This document shows, piece by piece, positions 35,812-47,139 of a DNA stretch of 64,000 nucleotides. A program made the translations under genes and the position numbers. The stretch lies in contig NC_053497.1 of the NCBI RefSeq assembly GCF_905171775.1, positions 36,273,781 to 36,337,780 on the forward strand, given 5' to 3'. This stretch comes from Rana temporaria (taxonomy: Eukaryota > Chordata > Amphibia > Anura > Ranidae). The notes under the pieces were generated by a model. It worked only from the letters and a program-made list of their open reading frames with translations. It searched no databases and was not told the origin of the DNA. How positions within the stretch are numbered: position 1 is the stretch's first letter; every line of letters starts with the position of its first letter.

Positions 35812-37257
35812 GGACCACCGCACGCAGATTTATGTCGACAGAATGGCACGGCTGGGAAAATGGGCGTATAGGGCGTGTGGTCATGAGCTCCTTGACCGTG
35901 CCTGCGGGATCCGCAGACTTGTTGTCCCCCCGTGTCCCGCGATCGGGTCACAGAGCTGAAGAACGGGAAGATGTCAGTGTAAACACAACATCTTGTCGTT
36001 CTTCTTGCCATGAATAAGCACTAACCAAGTGTGAAACGCGTCGGCTGTTTTTGATTTCTGCTGTGTATTTGCGGTGTTTGCTTATGTTCCTTCAATAAAG
36101 ACAACTCAAGAGTTCTTTGGTGTGCGGCCGTCCATCCGTCCTTTGCTACTTTCCATTGCCTAGTGCATTGCCAGCACCCACATCCACCTGGACTTATCCA
36201 CAATTGCAGTTGGGATTTCCCTGGAGCGGTGAACCCCACCTCGCTCAGTTGTCGTTCTTCTTAGTGACATGTGACTGATCGTCTGTTCCCTGTCATCGGG
36301 AACAGCGAGCGAAGCGACTGGCCACTTACAACGAGGTCCATGCAGGCGCCGTCTAAAGCTGACTCTCAGCTCTACATGTTCGGCTATTTTCGGAGGCAAG
36401 CGCTGTGCCAGTACAGGGGAGGCATAATCTCCCTTGGACACAGCCAATTACAGATCGCCGCGAACGGCCAATCAGAGTGGCCGTTTGCGATCTGTGCGGC
36501 CAATCAGAGATGATCTCATATGTAAACATCTGTGTCCCTTGTGCATAGACCGATCTGTGTCCCTTGTACATAGGGACATAGATCGGTCACCCCCCCTCCA
36601 CCTACAGTTAGAACACAATGCAGGGAATACATTTAACCCCTTCCTCACCCCCTAGTGTTAACCCCTTCAATGCCAGTCACATTTATACAGTAATTAGTGC
36701 ATATTTATAGCACTGATCGCAGTATAAATGTGAATGGCGCCAAAAATGTGTCAAAAGTGTCCGATGTGTCCGCTATAACGTCGCAGTCCCAATAAAAATC
36801 GCAGATAGCCGCCATTTCTAGTAAAAAAAATAAAAAAAAAATAAAAAATAATAATTCTGTCCCCTATTTTGTAGGCGCTATAACTTTTGCGCAAACCAGT
36901 CGCTTATTGCGTTTTTTTTTTTTTTTTACCAAAAATATGTAGAAGAATACGTATCGGCCTAAACTGAGAAATTTTTTATTTTTTTTTAAATTGGGATATT
37001 TATTATAGCAACAAGTAACAAATATTGTATTTTTTTCAAAATTGTCACTCTTTTTTGTTTATAGCGCAAAAAATAAAAACTGCACAGGCGATCAAATACC
37101 ATCAAAATAAAGCTCTATTTGTGGGGAAAAAAGGACGTCAATTTTGTTTGGGAGCCACGTCGCACGACCACGCAATTGTTAGTTAAAGCGACGCAGTGCC
37201 GGAAGCTGAAATTTCACCTGGGCAGGAGGGGGGTATATGTGCCCAGTAAGCAAATGG
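35812..37257. mobile_element. TTAA-site (piggyBac-like) element, carrying a retroposon-like insert
   Basis: TTAA at 35808-35811 and 37258-37261. The ends are ggaccaccgcacgcagattt and, reverse complemented, ccatttgcttactgggcac. The right half is an inverted relative of 23882-24300 (ccgatacgtattcttctac region). Contains the insert at 36007-36248. Confidence 0.7.
36007..36248. mobile_element. SINE- or retroposon-like insert with a 14-bp target duplication
   Basis: Flanked by the direct repeat ttgtcgttcttctt (35993-36006 and 36249-36262), a length typical of LINE-driven insertion. The body has gtgaaacgcgtcggctg and caataaagac. A looser relative (gaaacatgttggcgtc ... caataaacac) is at 57596-57640. 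No poly-A tail is preserved, so orientation is unclear. Confidence 0.6.
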
Positions 37258-37261
37258 TTAA

Positions 37262-38254
37262 AGGTACAGGCACCATGGGATGTTACCCGGCTTTAGAACC
37301 TAGACAGTCCCTGACATGTCTGAAGTCAATGAAGTCTCAAAAATGTCTGAACACTGATTATGTCGGCAAGGGCAACAGAGAGAGTTCTACTTCGGAGACT
37401 TTCAATTCCACATCAGGTGTCAGGGTTAGCTGAAAGTCAGGGTGATATAAAGTACAGAAGGAGGGGTTATTTAATACAGAGGGTAGTGGAGGGGGGTGAA
37501 CGGAGATGGCAGGGGGGGGGTTTGCCACATCATGCTCGGTAAATGAGCACAGATTCTGCTCAGTGAGTCAACGCTGACCCCGGACTCCCCTCTGCTCAGT
37601 CAGTTCTTTTTCTTACTGTTAAATAGGTTTTCAAACCTTTTTCATAAAGTTAGCTTCTGAGAATCCAGTTACAGTAAATCCATTGTGCCTTGGTCATTGA
37701 CCCTCGCCAAGTGAACTTCACTACCCTGCAGGGTTTTGTGTGCGGCGTTAAACCCTGCCAGGGAAAGGCGGTGCGGCGGCGATCCTAAATCACCCTCCTC
37801 CAGAGCTATAGACACAAATCCTTGCCACTCCGTATAACAATTCCAACTCATGCATTAAACAAACCCGGTCACAGATTTTTTTACGGAGTTGCCACTTGCC
37901 GTTAATATTTGAAACCCACGGAATAAAAATTGTGTATGTTAATATAATATCATACTGTTGGTTGGCCTGAAGATAATTATTTTCCCCCCATGACATTGCT
38001 GTTAGATTTCAATAATGAGATTTCATACACAAATTGCTAGGCGCTCGCTGTAGTGGCAATTAGTACATCAGACAACGTCCTCTGCAGCCTTGCTGAGCAA
38101 TTTCATTTGGGAAACAGGAAGAGCACAAGATGCATTAAATGCACTAAAAAGTCTTCAGACAAAGCTCTTATCACTGAACTGCACAGAGATTGAGGAGCAC
38201 ATAAAGAGGCCCTGTCACCAGTCCAACATTTTAGGCTTCATTCAGGCAGGAGCT
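37262..38254. other. Unassigned sequence
   Basis: Largely non-repetitive at the visible scale; frames up to 104 residues show no known motif. No RNA gene recognised. Confidence 0.45.
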
Positions 38255-38810
38255 GACCCAGGCACAATTGGCACCTTTCGGGGGGAGAGGATACCTATCA
38301 AAGACAGGTATCCTTCCCCACTTTCGGGAGTCCAGCCGTGTCCGTGACGTCACCGCGGGGCTCCCTCCTCCTCCTCCTCCTCCCCTGGCCGCCGGGCTAA
38401 AAGGAGAGAGGAGCGGGCCTCGCGCATGCGCAGTAGGGTTCCTGGCGTGAAGCCGAAATACTACACTGCCGGGTTCCCTTACCCGCAATGGCGACGGCAG
38501 CACCCGACAGCTGATGGGAAACATCAGCTGCGGTGCCGACATCGAGGGTAGGGTTGCCACCTCATCCCTTTAAAACAGAACACATATTAATTACACATGT
38601 TCTGTGGCTAATTAAGGTGGTAATTAGACTCACCTGCATTAAATTAGCCTCAGAACCTGTGTAATTCATATGTGTTCTGTTTTAAAGGGATGAGGTGGCA
38701 ACCCTAATCGAGGGACACCAGGACAGGTAAGTCTCCATTTATTAAAAGCCAGCAGCTGCAGTATGTGTATTTTTTTTTTTTTTACCCGGAACACCCCTTT
38801 AATGGCATCC
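38255..38810. mobile_element. Element related to 7332-7813, split by a short hAT-like insertion
   Basis: Shares aagacaggtatcc...ggcacctttcggggggag with the other copy in the opposite orientation, and aaaagccagcagctgcag near its right end. Ends are not resolved. Contains the insert at 38549-38706. Confidence 0.5.
38549..38706. mobile_element. Short hAT-like foldback element
   Basis: Begins tagggttgccacctcatccc; the right end is the inverse over about 40 bases (ctttaaaacagaacacatat arm). The exact 8-bp duplication atcgaggg is at 38541-38548 and 38707-38714. Confidence 0.88.
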
Positions 38811-39700
38811 CAGTCTTAGTCCATAGGGTTAGATAAATTTGTTTAGTTAAATTCGTTTTAGAAAAGTTTTCCAATTTTCAAACAGAATAAAATAGAATAG
38901 AAAAAAAAATTATATATATATTGTGACAGGAAGTCAGGTAAATCTATGGGTGTTGTCACAGACGGAACATACATTTCTGCCTTGTTTAGACGATACACAG
39001 ATGGTTATCGGGCGTTGGCTACAAATGTGGCCAGGAAGGCTAAGGGCCGTTGGAAGACTCCAGCTGTTCAGAGTGAGGCAATTAAAGGCCTCTATAAAGT
39101 AGCCCAGAGGATTACCACTAATTGGCTGCATCACTACTAAGGCTGTGTGAGTAGGAGAGCAGTGCCAGAAAGTCTCCTGATGAGGTGAGGAGACCATTGA
39201 CTTTTTCCTGTGTTACAAATATCAAAAGACTACTGTTTGTGCTGTATGACCAGCATTGTCTACCCAGCAGTAGGCTGTGTTAGACTTCATAGATAGGTTC
39301 CTGTGTGGAAGGTCGACGCCCAGAGTGGCTAGGATTTATTTTATGTTTGATTTTGTTTATGCTGTTTGGATGCTTGCAATTGTTTTCCAGCAAGATGGAA
39401 AAATAAACCAAGAACTTTGTTTTCAACCGTCTTCGACTGCCAGTCTGTATAAATTCAGTGTGTGGTGAACCCATCCAAGGGGTCACACACCCCGCTACCG
39501 AGCTAACCCCTTACAATAAATAAATATATATTTTCTATGCCATTACTTTATTTTTTATTCTATTATGTTTGGAAATTGGAAAACTATTCAAATTTGAAAA
39601 CTTTTCGAATTTTCAAATTGAAAAGCTATTCAAATTTGAGTATTCAAAAACTATTTTAATTTCGTCTGAATTGTTTTTTTCATTATTTCAGATTCATTTA
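38811..39700. mobile_element. AT-rich foldback sequence split by a solo-LTR-like insertion
   Basis: Left arm gttttccaattttcaaacag and right arm gtttggaaattggaaaac are inverted around the insertion at 38922-39515; both continue in AT-rich sequence. Confidence 0.45.
38922..39515 (+). mobile_element. Probable solo LTR (Ty3/Gypsy-type)
   Basis: Begins tgtgacaggaagtcagg and ends ccgagctaaccccttaca, with aaaaataaaccaagaactttg as a likely poly-A signal about 110 bases before the end. Length 594 bp. The flanks (atat / ataa) only weakly resemble a 4-5 bp duplication because both sides are AT repeats. No internal retroviral genes next to it. Confidence 0.5.
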
Positions 39701-40690
39701 ATTTCAGTACTATTCTAATTCAGAAATTCTGATACATTGCACAGGTCTTGTGACTCCTTTAGTCCTTCACTCCTGGATTCCTTCCCATCAATATATACTA
39801 ATGGATTATTGTTTTAATCACCAATGGGTCTATAAGACGCCACATCTCTCCTCTAGCTTGGAAAGCCTGTGATTAAAAAAAAAAAAAAAACATCGGACCC
39901 GGCCTCTGAAGGTCATAAAGACTGCTGCAGACCATCTGGTCCATGGAATTATCTATTGTAAACTTCCATCGCCAGGGATTACTTTTCAGGTTCGCCGATC
40001 ACATGGGTGAGCCGGTAGAAGCACCGGAGCGTGGTGAGAGGGAAGGGAAGGGGACATGCCCTCCCGCCACCTGTAAAAACAATCAACAAGCCGCTATGAT
40101 TGTTTTTATGGTGCAGGCATTCAGATATCACCACTCAAAGCCCAGGACGTCATATGTTTTTGGTTTAACGTCGGTGTTGCCAACGTCCATATTTTTACGG
40201 ACAGTTCGTAAAAACGGGCACTTTTTTTCCCACGTTCGTAAATGTCCGTGGTTGCGGGAATGTGACAGTAAAAATAGCCGAGATTGGTTCGGCTTGGAAC
40301 TGCGCATGGAGATTGAAGGCAGGGGGTGTTGGTGGCACCGCAGAGGGGGATGGTGGCACCGCAGAGGGGGAGGGATGGAGACAAGGGTTCTTGTTGGCAC
40401 CGCAGAGGGGGATGGAGGCAGGGGACGATAGAGGAAGGGGGTGATTGTGGGCAGGTAGGCCTGGGGGAGATTGGAGGCAGGGGGAGGGTGATGGCAGGGG
40501 ATCGGGCACTGATGGAAATGTACAAAAAAAAAAAACACAAATAAAAGAATACATTGAACGATAGTGTAACATGTTGGTTTGAGAGCAATCTTGAAAACAT
40601 GGACATCTCCCAAGGTGACTTTAGAATGTCATATCTGTAAAGCATAAATACAATTTTTTTTTTCTCCTGACACAATTACAATTAGGTGAA
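39701..40690. other. Unassigned sequence with a short local repeat
   Basis: Near 40330-40420 the phrase ggcaccgcagagggggatgg recurs about three times. The rest has no recognised element or gene; the 162- and 184-residue frames here overlap each other on opposite strands and lack known motifs. Confidence 0.4.
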
Positions 40691-41150
40691 CCACATCCCC
40701 CTAAAGCTATATTAAAAGGTATTTTTTTTTTTAAATAACAAACAGGTCATACTTACCTGCTCTGTGTAATGGTAGTGCACAGAGTAGCCCTAATCCTCTA
40801 GTTTTCAGGTCCCCCGCTGGTACTCCTGGTTCCTCCTCCTTGAGCAATGCCCCCAATAGCAAGCTGCTTGCTATAAGGGCACTGGTGCGTGCTTGTTCCT
40901 GAGCCCCACTCCATAAGACACATATAGGCATCTAGGGCCGCCACCGTTCTCTCATTGGCTCACTGGCGGTAATCGATAGCAGTGGGAGTCAATGGCTCCT
41001 GTGGCTGTCTCAGCCAATGAAAAGAGAGAGCTCAATCGCTGGATCGAGAGGCGAGTATTGGGGGGGCTGTGGGGAAAGCAGCACATGGAAGGCTTTTTTA
41101 CCTTCATGCATAGAATGCATGAAGGTAAAAAACCTTCAGCCTTTACAACC
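40691..41150 (-). mobile_element. Dispersed non-coding element, relative of 61652-62288
   Basis: Shares ccccaatagcaagctgcttgc / aagggcact, the cacagagtag(c/a) motif and aatggctcc...ctgtc in opposite order and orientation with 61652-62288. It ends in the tacctgccttcatgca-type hairpin (about 41092-41133) also seen at 9091-9133. Confidence 0.5.
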
Positions 41151-41865
41151 ACTTCAATTACCTTCTCTGAAGAAAGTGGCATCTACACCCTGGCTGGTAA
41201 AAAAAAAAAAAAATCTATTGCTGGGCTGCACATGTGTTAACATCCCATAGACTCAAATTAGATGTACCCATACTGTACCAGCAATGTCAATTCAAGTCAA
41301 TAGGACTAACCCCTTTGGGTGTTTCCCGCCCAATTAGGACACAGGCAGTGAAGGCCTGATATGGGCTTTAACCTGTTGGACTTTAAAGTTAGATGTTTCT
41401 AAATTAGCAATAGTGCTGAAGTACAGGACCAGCTTTCTGTGCTCGTCTATAAAATGAGGATTGTGGAGCCCCCTTAAAATACTCTATGCCTAACATAGGG
41501 TCTTGACTCCGAGCACCAAGTTCAATCCCCCGACATTCATCTTTCCAAAGTCGGGGTTGCTACTGCCCACTAGCTTGCTGACAGTTGACAATTAAATGAG
41601 ACATGGGGTTTATTTACTAAAGTTGGAGAGTGCAAAATCTGTTTCACTTCTGCATTGAAACCAATCAGCTTACAGGATTTATTGCCAAAGCTTAACTGAA
41701 CAAGCTGAGGTTAGAAGCGGATTGGTCTCTATGCAGAAGTGAGCCTGAATGTGCACTCTCCAAAAGGGGGCAAAAGCCCCTCATCCATGCAGATTAAAAA
41801 AAAATGTAACTAAACTCAGCTGATTGCGTTGGGCAGCAGCATTACCCTTTCCAACAGTTTCATAA
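41151..41865. other. Unassigned sequence with a foldback fragment
   Basis: Bases 41616-41772 (tttatttactaaagttggag, gagagtgcaaaatc ... gcactctcc) form a loose foldback related to 24904-25368. Otherwise nothing seen. Confidence 0.4.
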
Positions 41866-42087
41866 GGCTCCGTTTCCACTACTGCGAGTTGTTGTGCGAC
41901 TTGACACATGTGAAGTCACATGACAAATCAAAATCCAAAAAGGTTTTTCGTACTACATCGTTCCGACTTCGGAGCAACTTGTTCTCTAATGGTTCTCACC
42001 AGTCCCATGACACTGCATCAAAAATCGCATTGAAAAGTCACACTGTAAATCGCGCAACTTTGGGGCCGCAATAGTGGAAACCTAGCC
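41866..42087. mobile_element. Short palindromic element (ggctccgtttccact ends)
   Basis: Left ggctccgtttccactactgc and right gcaatagtggaaacctagcc are inverted. Flanks taa and ttt leave the target duplication unproven; a PIF/Harbinger-like origin is likely by analogy with the TTA-flanked elements. Confidence 0.65.
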
Positions 42088-42090
42088 TTT

Positions 42091-42330
42091 ACCGGTTCCC
42101 GACCGGCTCACGCAGATATACTGCGGCAGAATGGCTCTCCTAGGCGAAATCCCGTGTATATATACGGCTTCGCCCAGGAGAGCCACTAGAGGGCACGCGA
42201 TCGCGTGCATGAGTGAAACCTGCACAGATGTCTCTGTAATCGCGGCTGAAATCGGGACTGCCAGCGGGAGTGAAATCGTGTGAGTTCAGCTGAACTCGCA
42301 CGGCTTCATTCCTGCAGCCCAGTGGGAACC
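42091..42330. mobile_element. Truncated TTAA-family element fragment
   Basis: gaccggctcacgcagatatac and cggcagaatggctctcctag resemble the left part of the element at 35812 (cgcacgcagatttatgtcgacagaatggc). It contains the hairpin ggctctcctaggcgaa against ttcgcccaggagagcc. The TTAA and other end are not visible. Confidence 0.5.
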
Positions 42331-42689
42331 TGGGCTAAATGTTATACATTGTTCTTTTAAAAGGATCTACTTGTAAATCAGGTTTTTTTGCCTTTAACCT
42401 ACAACTTTTGACTGAGCTATGTAAATTACACTCTCACCACAATGCCAATCCACTATGGCTGGGTTGAACATGGAGAAAATAATTTGAAACAAAGCTTAAG
42501 AAAGGAAATGAGTGTTATCAAGACTGCCAAAGTATGGTTTAAATACTTTAAGACGACAGTACGAAATAAAAGTGCAATAGTACGATTGCAATACTTTAAG
42601 AAGAAGAAATGTACAGTATAAAAACTGCCAAGGAATGGCCATAATATAAAATTAAATATACCTGCCATGATAAAATCATATTATAAGTA
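42331..42689. other. Unassigned sequence with degenerate repeat-like units
   Basis: From 42480 phrases such as actgccaaagtatggtttaa and aaaactgccaaggaatggcc look like decayed units of the array that follows. Confidence 0.4.
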
Positions 42690-43260
42690 AGAATAGAAAG
42701 AATAGCATAAAAACTGAAATGTTATGCTCCCAATACCATGAAAATACAGAATGGAGTAAAACTGCGGTAAAGTCTAAATAGGATCCACAGTCAAAATGAA
42801 GTAAAACTGCCATGCTGTGGTCTCAAAGCCTTCGGAAGATAGACTGGCGTAAAGTTGCCATGGTATAGTCTCATATCCTTCCAAAGACAGAATTGCGTAA
42901 AATTGCCATAGTATTGTCCCAATACCTTCCGAAGACAGAATAGAGTAAACATGCCATGGTATGGTACCAATACCTTCCAAAGACAGAATAGAAAAAAATT
43001 GCCTTGGTATGGTCCCAATACCTTCCAAAGACAGAATTGAGTAAACGTGCCATGGTATGGTCTCAATATCTTTCAAAGACAAAATGGAGTAAACTTGCCA
43101 TGGTGGGGGTCCCAATAACGTCTGAAGGCAGAATGGAGAAAAATTGCTATGGAATGGTCTCAATATCTTCCAAAGACAGAATGGAGTAAAATTGTGATGG
43201 TAGGGTCCCAATACTTTCTGAAGGCAGAATGGAGTAAAATTGCCATGGTAGGGTCAGAAA
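42690..43260. repeat. 48-bp minisatellite, about 11 copies, diverged
   Basis: The unit resembles ccttccaaagacagaattga then gtaaacgtgccatggtatggtcccaata, 48 bp (42973 to 43021 is one step). Units differ by 10-20 percent, so this array is older than most here. Confidence 0.85.
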
Positions 43261-43389
43261 ACAATAAGAAACCCAGTCTGTGCCTCACATTTACACTGTA
43301 CCAAGCCAAATGATCAATGGTACGTGTCTTGTCTCCATAGTAGCAAGGATTACATTTCAAAGACTCAAAACAGTTAAAATAAGGAGTAC

Positions 43390-43805
43390 GGCTTTATGTA
43401 CACAGGACGTTGTTCAACCTCTCCTGAAAGAATTAGCTTGACAGCTAAAAATCAGTGTCTAAAAACGCCCGTTTAGCTGCGTTTACATGCCACGTTTGCG
43501 TCTAGAAGCATTTGAATTTATTATTTTTTTTGTTAAAATGAAATACATCTGTAAACGAAACGCTGCTAAACATGAGTTTCCGCATTTAGCTGGCTTGGTG
43601 CTTCAACTGCCTCTAAACACAGCTTCTGAACGCATTTTTTGGGGTTCAAGAAAAAGCCTCTAAACACAACTGCCTAGAAACGACTATAAAAGAACCAGTG
43701 TACATGTACCTATAAGATAACATAGAGGAAAGTTCAGGAGCAGGTGAAAAAAATGCAAAAAATGCTCCTAAACCTCAGTTTACCAGCAACAGTGTACATG
43801 AGGCC
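43390..43805. mobile_element. Palindromic element with ggctttatgtacac ends
   Basis: Left ggctttatgtacacagg and right gtgtacatgaggcc are inverted. The inside has gtttagctgcgtttacatgc and taaacgaaacgctgc. Relatives at about 50198-50599 and 53349-53750 share acagcttctgaac, aactgcctagaaa and gtgtacatgtac. Confidence 0.7.
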
Positions 43806-43809
43806 TAAG

Positions 43810-44045
43810 GGTCCTTTCACACATGCGGACCGTTTTTTAGATCAGTTTTTTATCATCAGTTGATCCGTTTTTCATCAGTTGTCATCCGTTTTTCATCCGT
43901 TTTTTCATCCGTTTATTTTTTTTGTTAGAACTTTATTTTTATTACATATTTTGATGAAAAACGGATGTTAGCGGATTGGATGTTAAATGGATCGTCCGCT
44001 AACATCCGTTTTTCGTCCGTTCCTTTTTTTTGACGGAAGAAAAAT
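43810..44045. mobile_element. Left part of a Harbinger-like element
   Basis: After taa, gggtcctttcacacatgcgg matches the ends of 31801-32198, followed by runs of catccgtttttcatc. The right end is not found before unrelated sequence starts at 44046. Confidence 0.55.
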
Positions 44046-44399
44046 CCTGCTAACAATTACAAAATCTATAACTCATGATACAAAATGCTCTTTACACTTG
44101 TGGTCATTGGAAAGAATTACCACCTTACAGATAGCTAAACAATAGTGTCAGTGGGAACTTATCTGAGAGGCAGAAATTGCTCAAAGAGGAACCCTAGGTT
44201 TCCATTGAACCCTGGTTGAGAAACCTGATCTAAACTAAAGAACTGCAGATTTGTTCTATGAAAAAATGTACACTGCCTCATTTACCACCAATTAAAATTC
44301 ATGAAATTAAAATTGGGTGTTCTAGATCAGAGTATGTGGTTAGAACCTGTGTTATCTAAACCTCAGACATCTAGGTTCTGATGTGTTCTTTGTTATTGA
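44046..44399. other. Probably the 5' non-coding part of a decayed Tc1 copy
   Basis: AT-rich; contains accaccaattaaaattcat and attgggtgttctag. It precedes recognisable transposase sequence, but the left terminal repeat was not identified. Confidence 0.35.
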
Positions 44400-44705
44400 T
44401 GTGTGTGGTGTCATCTTGCCAAGATCAATAGAGCTCTCCAAAACCCTCAGAAAGAATATTGTGGATGCCTGGGGTCCGGAAAGTGATTTCAAATGATCAC
44501 CAATAGGTTTGAAATAAATCATTGCACACAAAAAATAATATATAATTGGATTTCCAGCAAATTTAACCCAAGAGCTGGTCACCTGATGCTAAAAGAAGTC
44601 TCCAAGAACTCCAAAATGTAATTGCAGAGCGTTCAGGTAAATATTGCAACAGTTGGGGTTGAAGAACATGCATCTACAAATCAGAAAGAGATTGCACCAA
44701 TTTAA

Positions 44706-45215
44706 CCACTTTCCGCCCGGCCCCATTGCGGTTGCGCTGTGTTGCTAAGACATGGCGCAACCCCGATCCCTGTAAAGAGCCGCTGGTATAGCTCTTTAAT
44801 CATGTATTTGGCTGTGTCCAATTACAGCCGACCAGTTGTAAAAAAGGAAGTGTTGGTAATTGTCGCTCCTCACCTCACACTGACAGAGTGTGTGGCAAGG
44901 AGAGCCGATCAGCAGCACTATCCTGCAGGGACAGTAAGTGATGTAATCAGGGCACTGATGATCAGTGCCCTGATTACATTAGAGCACCAACAGTGCCTCC
45001 AATCAGTGCCCACCAGAGCCAGCAATCAGTGCCCATTAGTGATGCTAGTCAGTGCTGGCTTTCAGTGCCGCCACCAGTGCACCCATCAATGCCCATTAGT
45101 GCCGCTCATCAGTGCTGCCTATCCATGCCACCTATCAGTGCCCACCAGTGCCACCTATCAGTGCAGAATATTAGCGCCTCCTCATCAATGCCACCTAATC
45201 AGTGCCGCCTCATCA
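44706..45215. mobile_element. Partial TTAA-site element with minisatellite, inserted in Tc1
   Basis: TTAA at 44702-44705 is followed by ccactttccgcccgg, as in the 2224 and 23882 families. From about 44960 it is made of ccaatcagtgcccaccagtg-type units, and it stops without a right terminus where Tc1 sequence resumes. The missing right end goes with loss of the neighbouring transposase part, so one deletion may explain both. Confidence 0.65.
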
Positions 45216-45457
45216 AGAACCTCACACCAACTGCGAAGCATAGTGGTGGAGAAATTATGGTCCTGTGTTTTGCTGCCTCAGGTTTTAGGTAGCTTCAGTC
45301 ATCCAGTCCATTATACATTCTGCATCATATCACAGTGTGCTTAATGGGAACCCGAGACCTCCTGTCCAAAAGATGAAGCTGAACAAGAAATGCGCTGTGA
45401 GGATAGGAAGTACATTAGCAAATCCACCCAAAAAAATCTAAAAGTAAATAAATTAAT

Positions 45458-46140
45458 GGCCAGATTCACGTAGAGGCGCGTATCTTTATGCCGGCGTAGA
45501 GCATCCCATTTTCACTACGCCGACGTAACATAGTGAGGCAAGTACTGTATTCACAAAGCACTTGCCTCTTAAGTTACGTCGGCGTATCGCAAATGGCCTG
45601 GCGTAACCCCGCCTAATTCAAAATAGGCAGGTAGGGGGCGTGTTGAATGGTAATGAATCGTGACCCCATGTAAATGAAGCGCCGATCGTATGGCACATGC
45701 TCAGAATCACGTCGCAAATACTCATTGCTTTCGACGTGAACGTAACCTACGCCCAGCCCCATTCACTTACGCAAACGACGTAAAATACGACGGCTGTTCC
45801 GACATCCATACCTTGCATGGGCTGCGCCATCTTTTTGGTGGTTTATCTTTACGCCGGAAAAACGCCTTACGTAAACAGCGTATCGGTTGCAAGTACGTTT
45901 GTGAATAGGCGTATCTTGCTCATTTACATATTCTAGGCGTAAATCAACATACACACCCCTAGCGGCCAGCGTAAATATGCATCTAAGATACGACGGCGTA
46001 GGAGACTTACGCCGGTCGTATCTTAGCAACAGAGAAGCATATCTCAGTTTGAGAATACGCTTAAAGATACGACGGCGCGCATTTGGACTTACGACGGCGT
46101 ATCTACTGATACGCCGTCGCAAGTCTTTAAGAATCCGGCT
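45458..46140. mobile_element. Palindromic element with 3-bp duplication, copy 3
   Basis: The ends are ggccagattc and, reverse complemented, agccggattc. Duplication aat at 45455-45457 and 46141-46143. The interior is full of tacgccggcgta-like motifs as in copies 1, 2 and 5. Confidence 0.78.
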
Positions 46141-46314
46141 AATAGTGTTATGAATATGGGAAGAGGTAAGGTTTGGGCCAAATTAGCAATCGCAGCTTTT
46201 GACAGGGGTGTATATAATTTTTCAATAGTACATAAATGGATATTTTTCTTGAATCCATGATTGAACAGGCAAATTCCTTATTCAAGTAGATCACCTTTAG
46301 TCCTTAAAAACACT

Positions 46315-47055
46315 GGCCCAGATTCAAGAAGCACTTGCGCCCGCGCAACCATAGGTTACGCAGCGCAAGTGCTTACTTGCTCCGGTGTAACGAGTGCTCC
46401 TGATTCAGGAACCTCGTTACACCGACTGCAGCCTAAAATCTGCGCGGCATAAGGCTCTTATGCCTCGCAGATTTTAGGCTGCATTCTTGCGGGGGCCGCT
46501 AGGGGGCGCTCCCATTGTGTATCAGCGTGTAGTATGCAAATTGCATACTACCACTGATTCACAAGCTTGCGCGGGCCCCGCGCAAGCCAGGTACGGAGTT
46601 TCCGTACGGCTACTTTTAGCGCAAGGCTGCCCCTTCTAATAGTAGGGGCAGCCAATGCTAAAGTATAGCTGGCCTTCCCGCGCCGTGAAATTTGAATTTC
46701 ACGGCGTTTGCGTAAGTGAAGCGTGAATGGCGCTGGACGCCATTCACGTTCACTTAGAAGCAAATGACGTCCTTGCGACGTCATTTACAGCAATGCACGT
46801 CGGGAAAGTTTCCAGACGGAGCATGCGCTGTACGCTCGGCGCGGGAGCGCGCCTAATTTCAAATGATTTCCGCCCCCGGCGGGATCATTTAACTTGCGCG
46901 CGCTTACGCCGGGCAAATTTGCCGGCGCGCCCGCGCAATTCACGGAGCTACTGCTCCGTGAATCGAGGGCAGCGCAAAATATTTGCGGGGGCGCAGGGCA
47001 AAATCGTTGCCCTGCTCCCCCGCAAATATCGCGCAATTCTACCTGAATCTGGGCC
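46315..47055. mobile_element. Palindromic element with 3-bp duplication, divergent copy 4
   Basis: The ends are ggcccagattcaa and, reverse complemented, ggcccagattcag. Duplication act at 46312-46314 and 47056-47058. The inside differs from the other copies (gcgcaagtgcttacttgc, gcagattttaggctgca), so only the ends and target size are shared. Confidence 0.8.
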
Positions 47056-47139
47056 ACTGTTTGAATAAAGATCTAATGTTTGCCTGTGTAAATATGTTAA
47101 ACAATTTTCATGGGGTGTACCCAATTTTTCACATGACTG

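Larger units (their letters stand above)
44400..47139 (+). pseudogene. Decayed Tc1-like transposon with broken transposase and three insertions
   Basis: Recognisable pieces of Tc1-type transposase in plus orientation: 44410-44700 (agctctccaaaaccctcaga, ttgaaataaatcattgca, gatgctaaaagaagtctcc, caacagttggggttgaag) and 45216-45457 (actgcgaagcatagtggtgg, ttttgctgcctcagg, agatgaagctgaacaagaa, agcaaatccaccc). The right terminus caatttttcacatgactg at 47122-47139 is typical of these elements. The frame is disrupted by stops, deletions and three insertions (44706-45215, 45458-46140, 46315-47055). The part between the two transposase pieces is missing. Identification is from familiarity with vertebrate Tc1 wording, not a search. 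Confidence 0.8.

Noticed and set aside
37262..38254. tRNA or other small RNA gene in the apparently unique stretch
   Set aside because: No cloverleaf, A/B box pair or snRNA-like motif could be identified by eye.
38922..39515. Full endogenous retrovirus
   Set aside because: Only an LTR-like unit is present; no gag, pol or env frames nearby and no second LTR.
40121..40675. 184-residue minus-strand frame
   Set aside because: Proline-rich by composition of a purine-rich strand, overlapped by other frames on both strands, no recognised motif.
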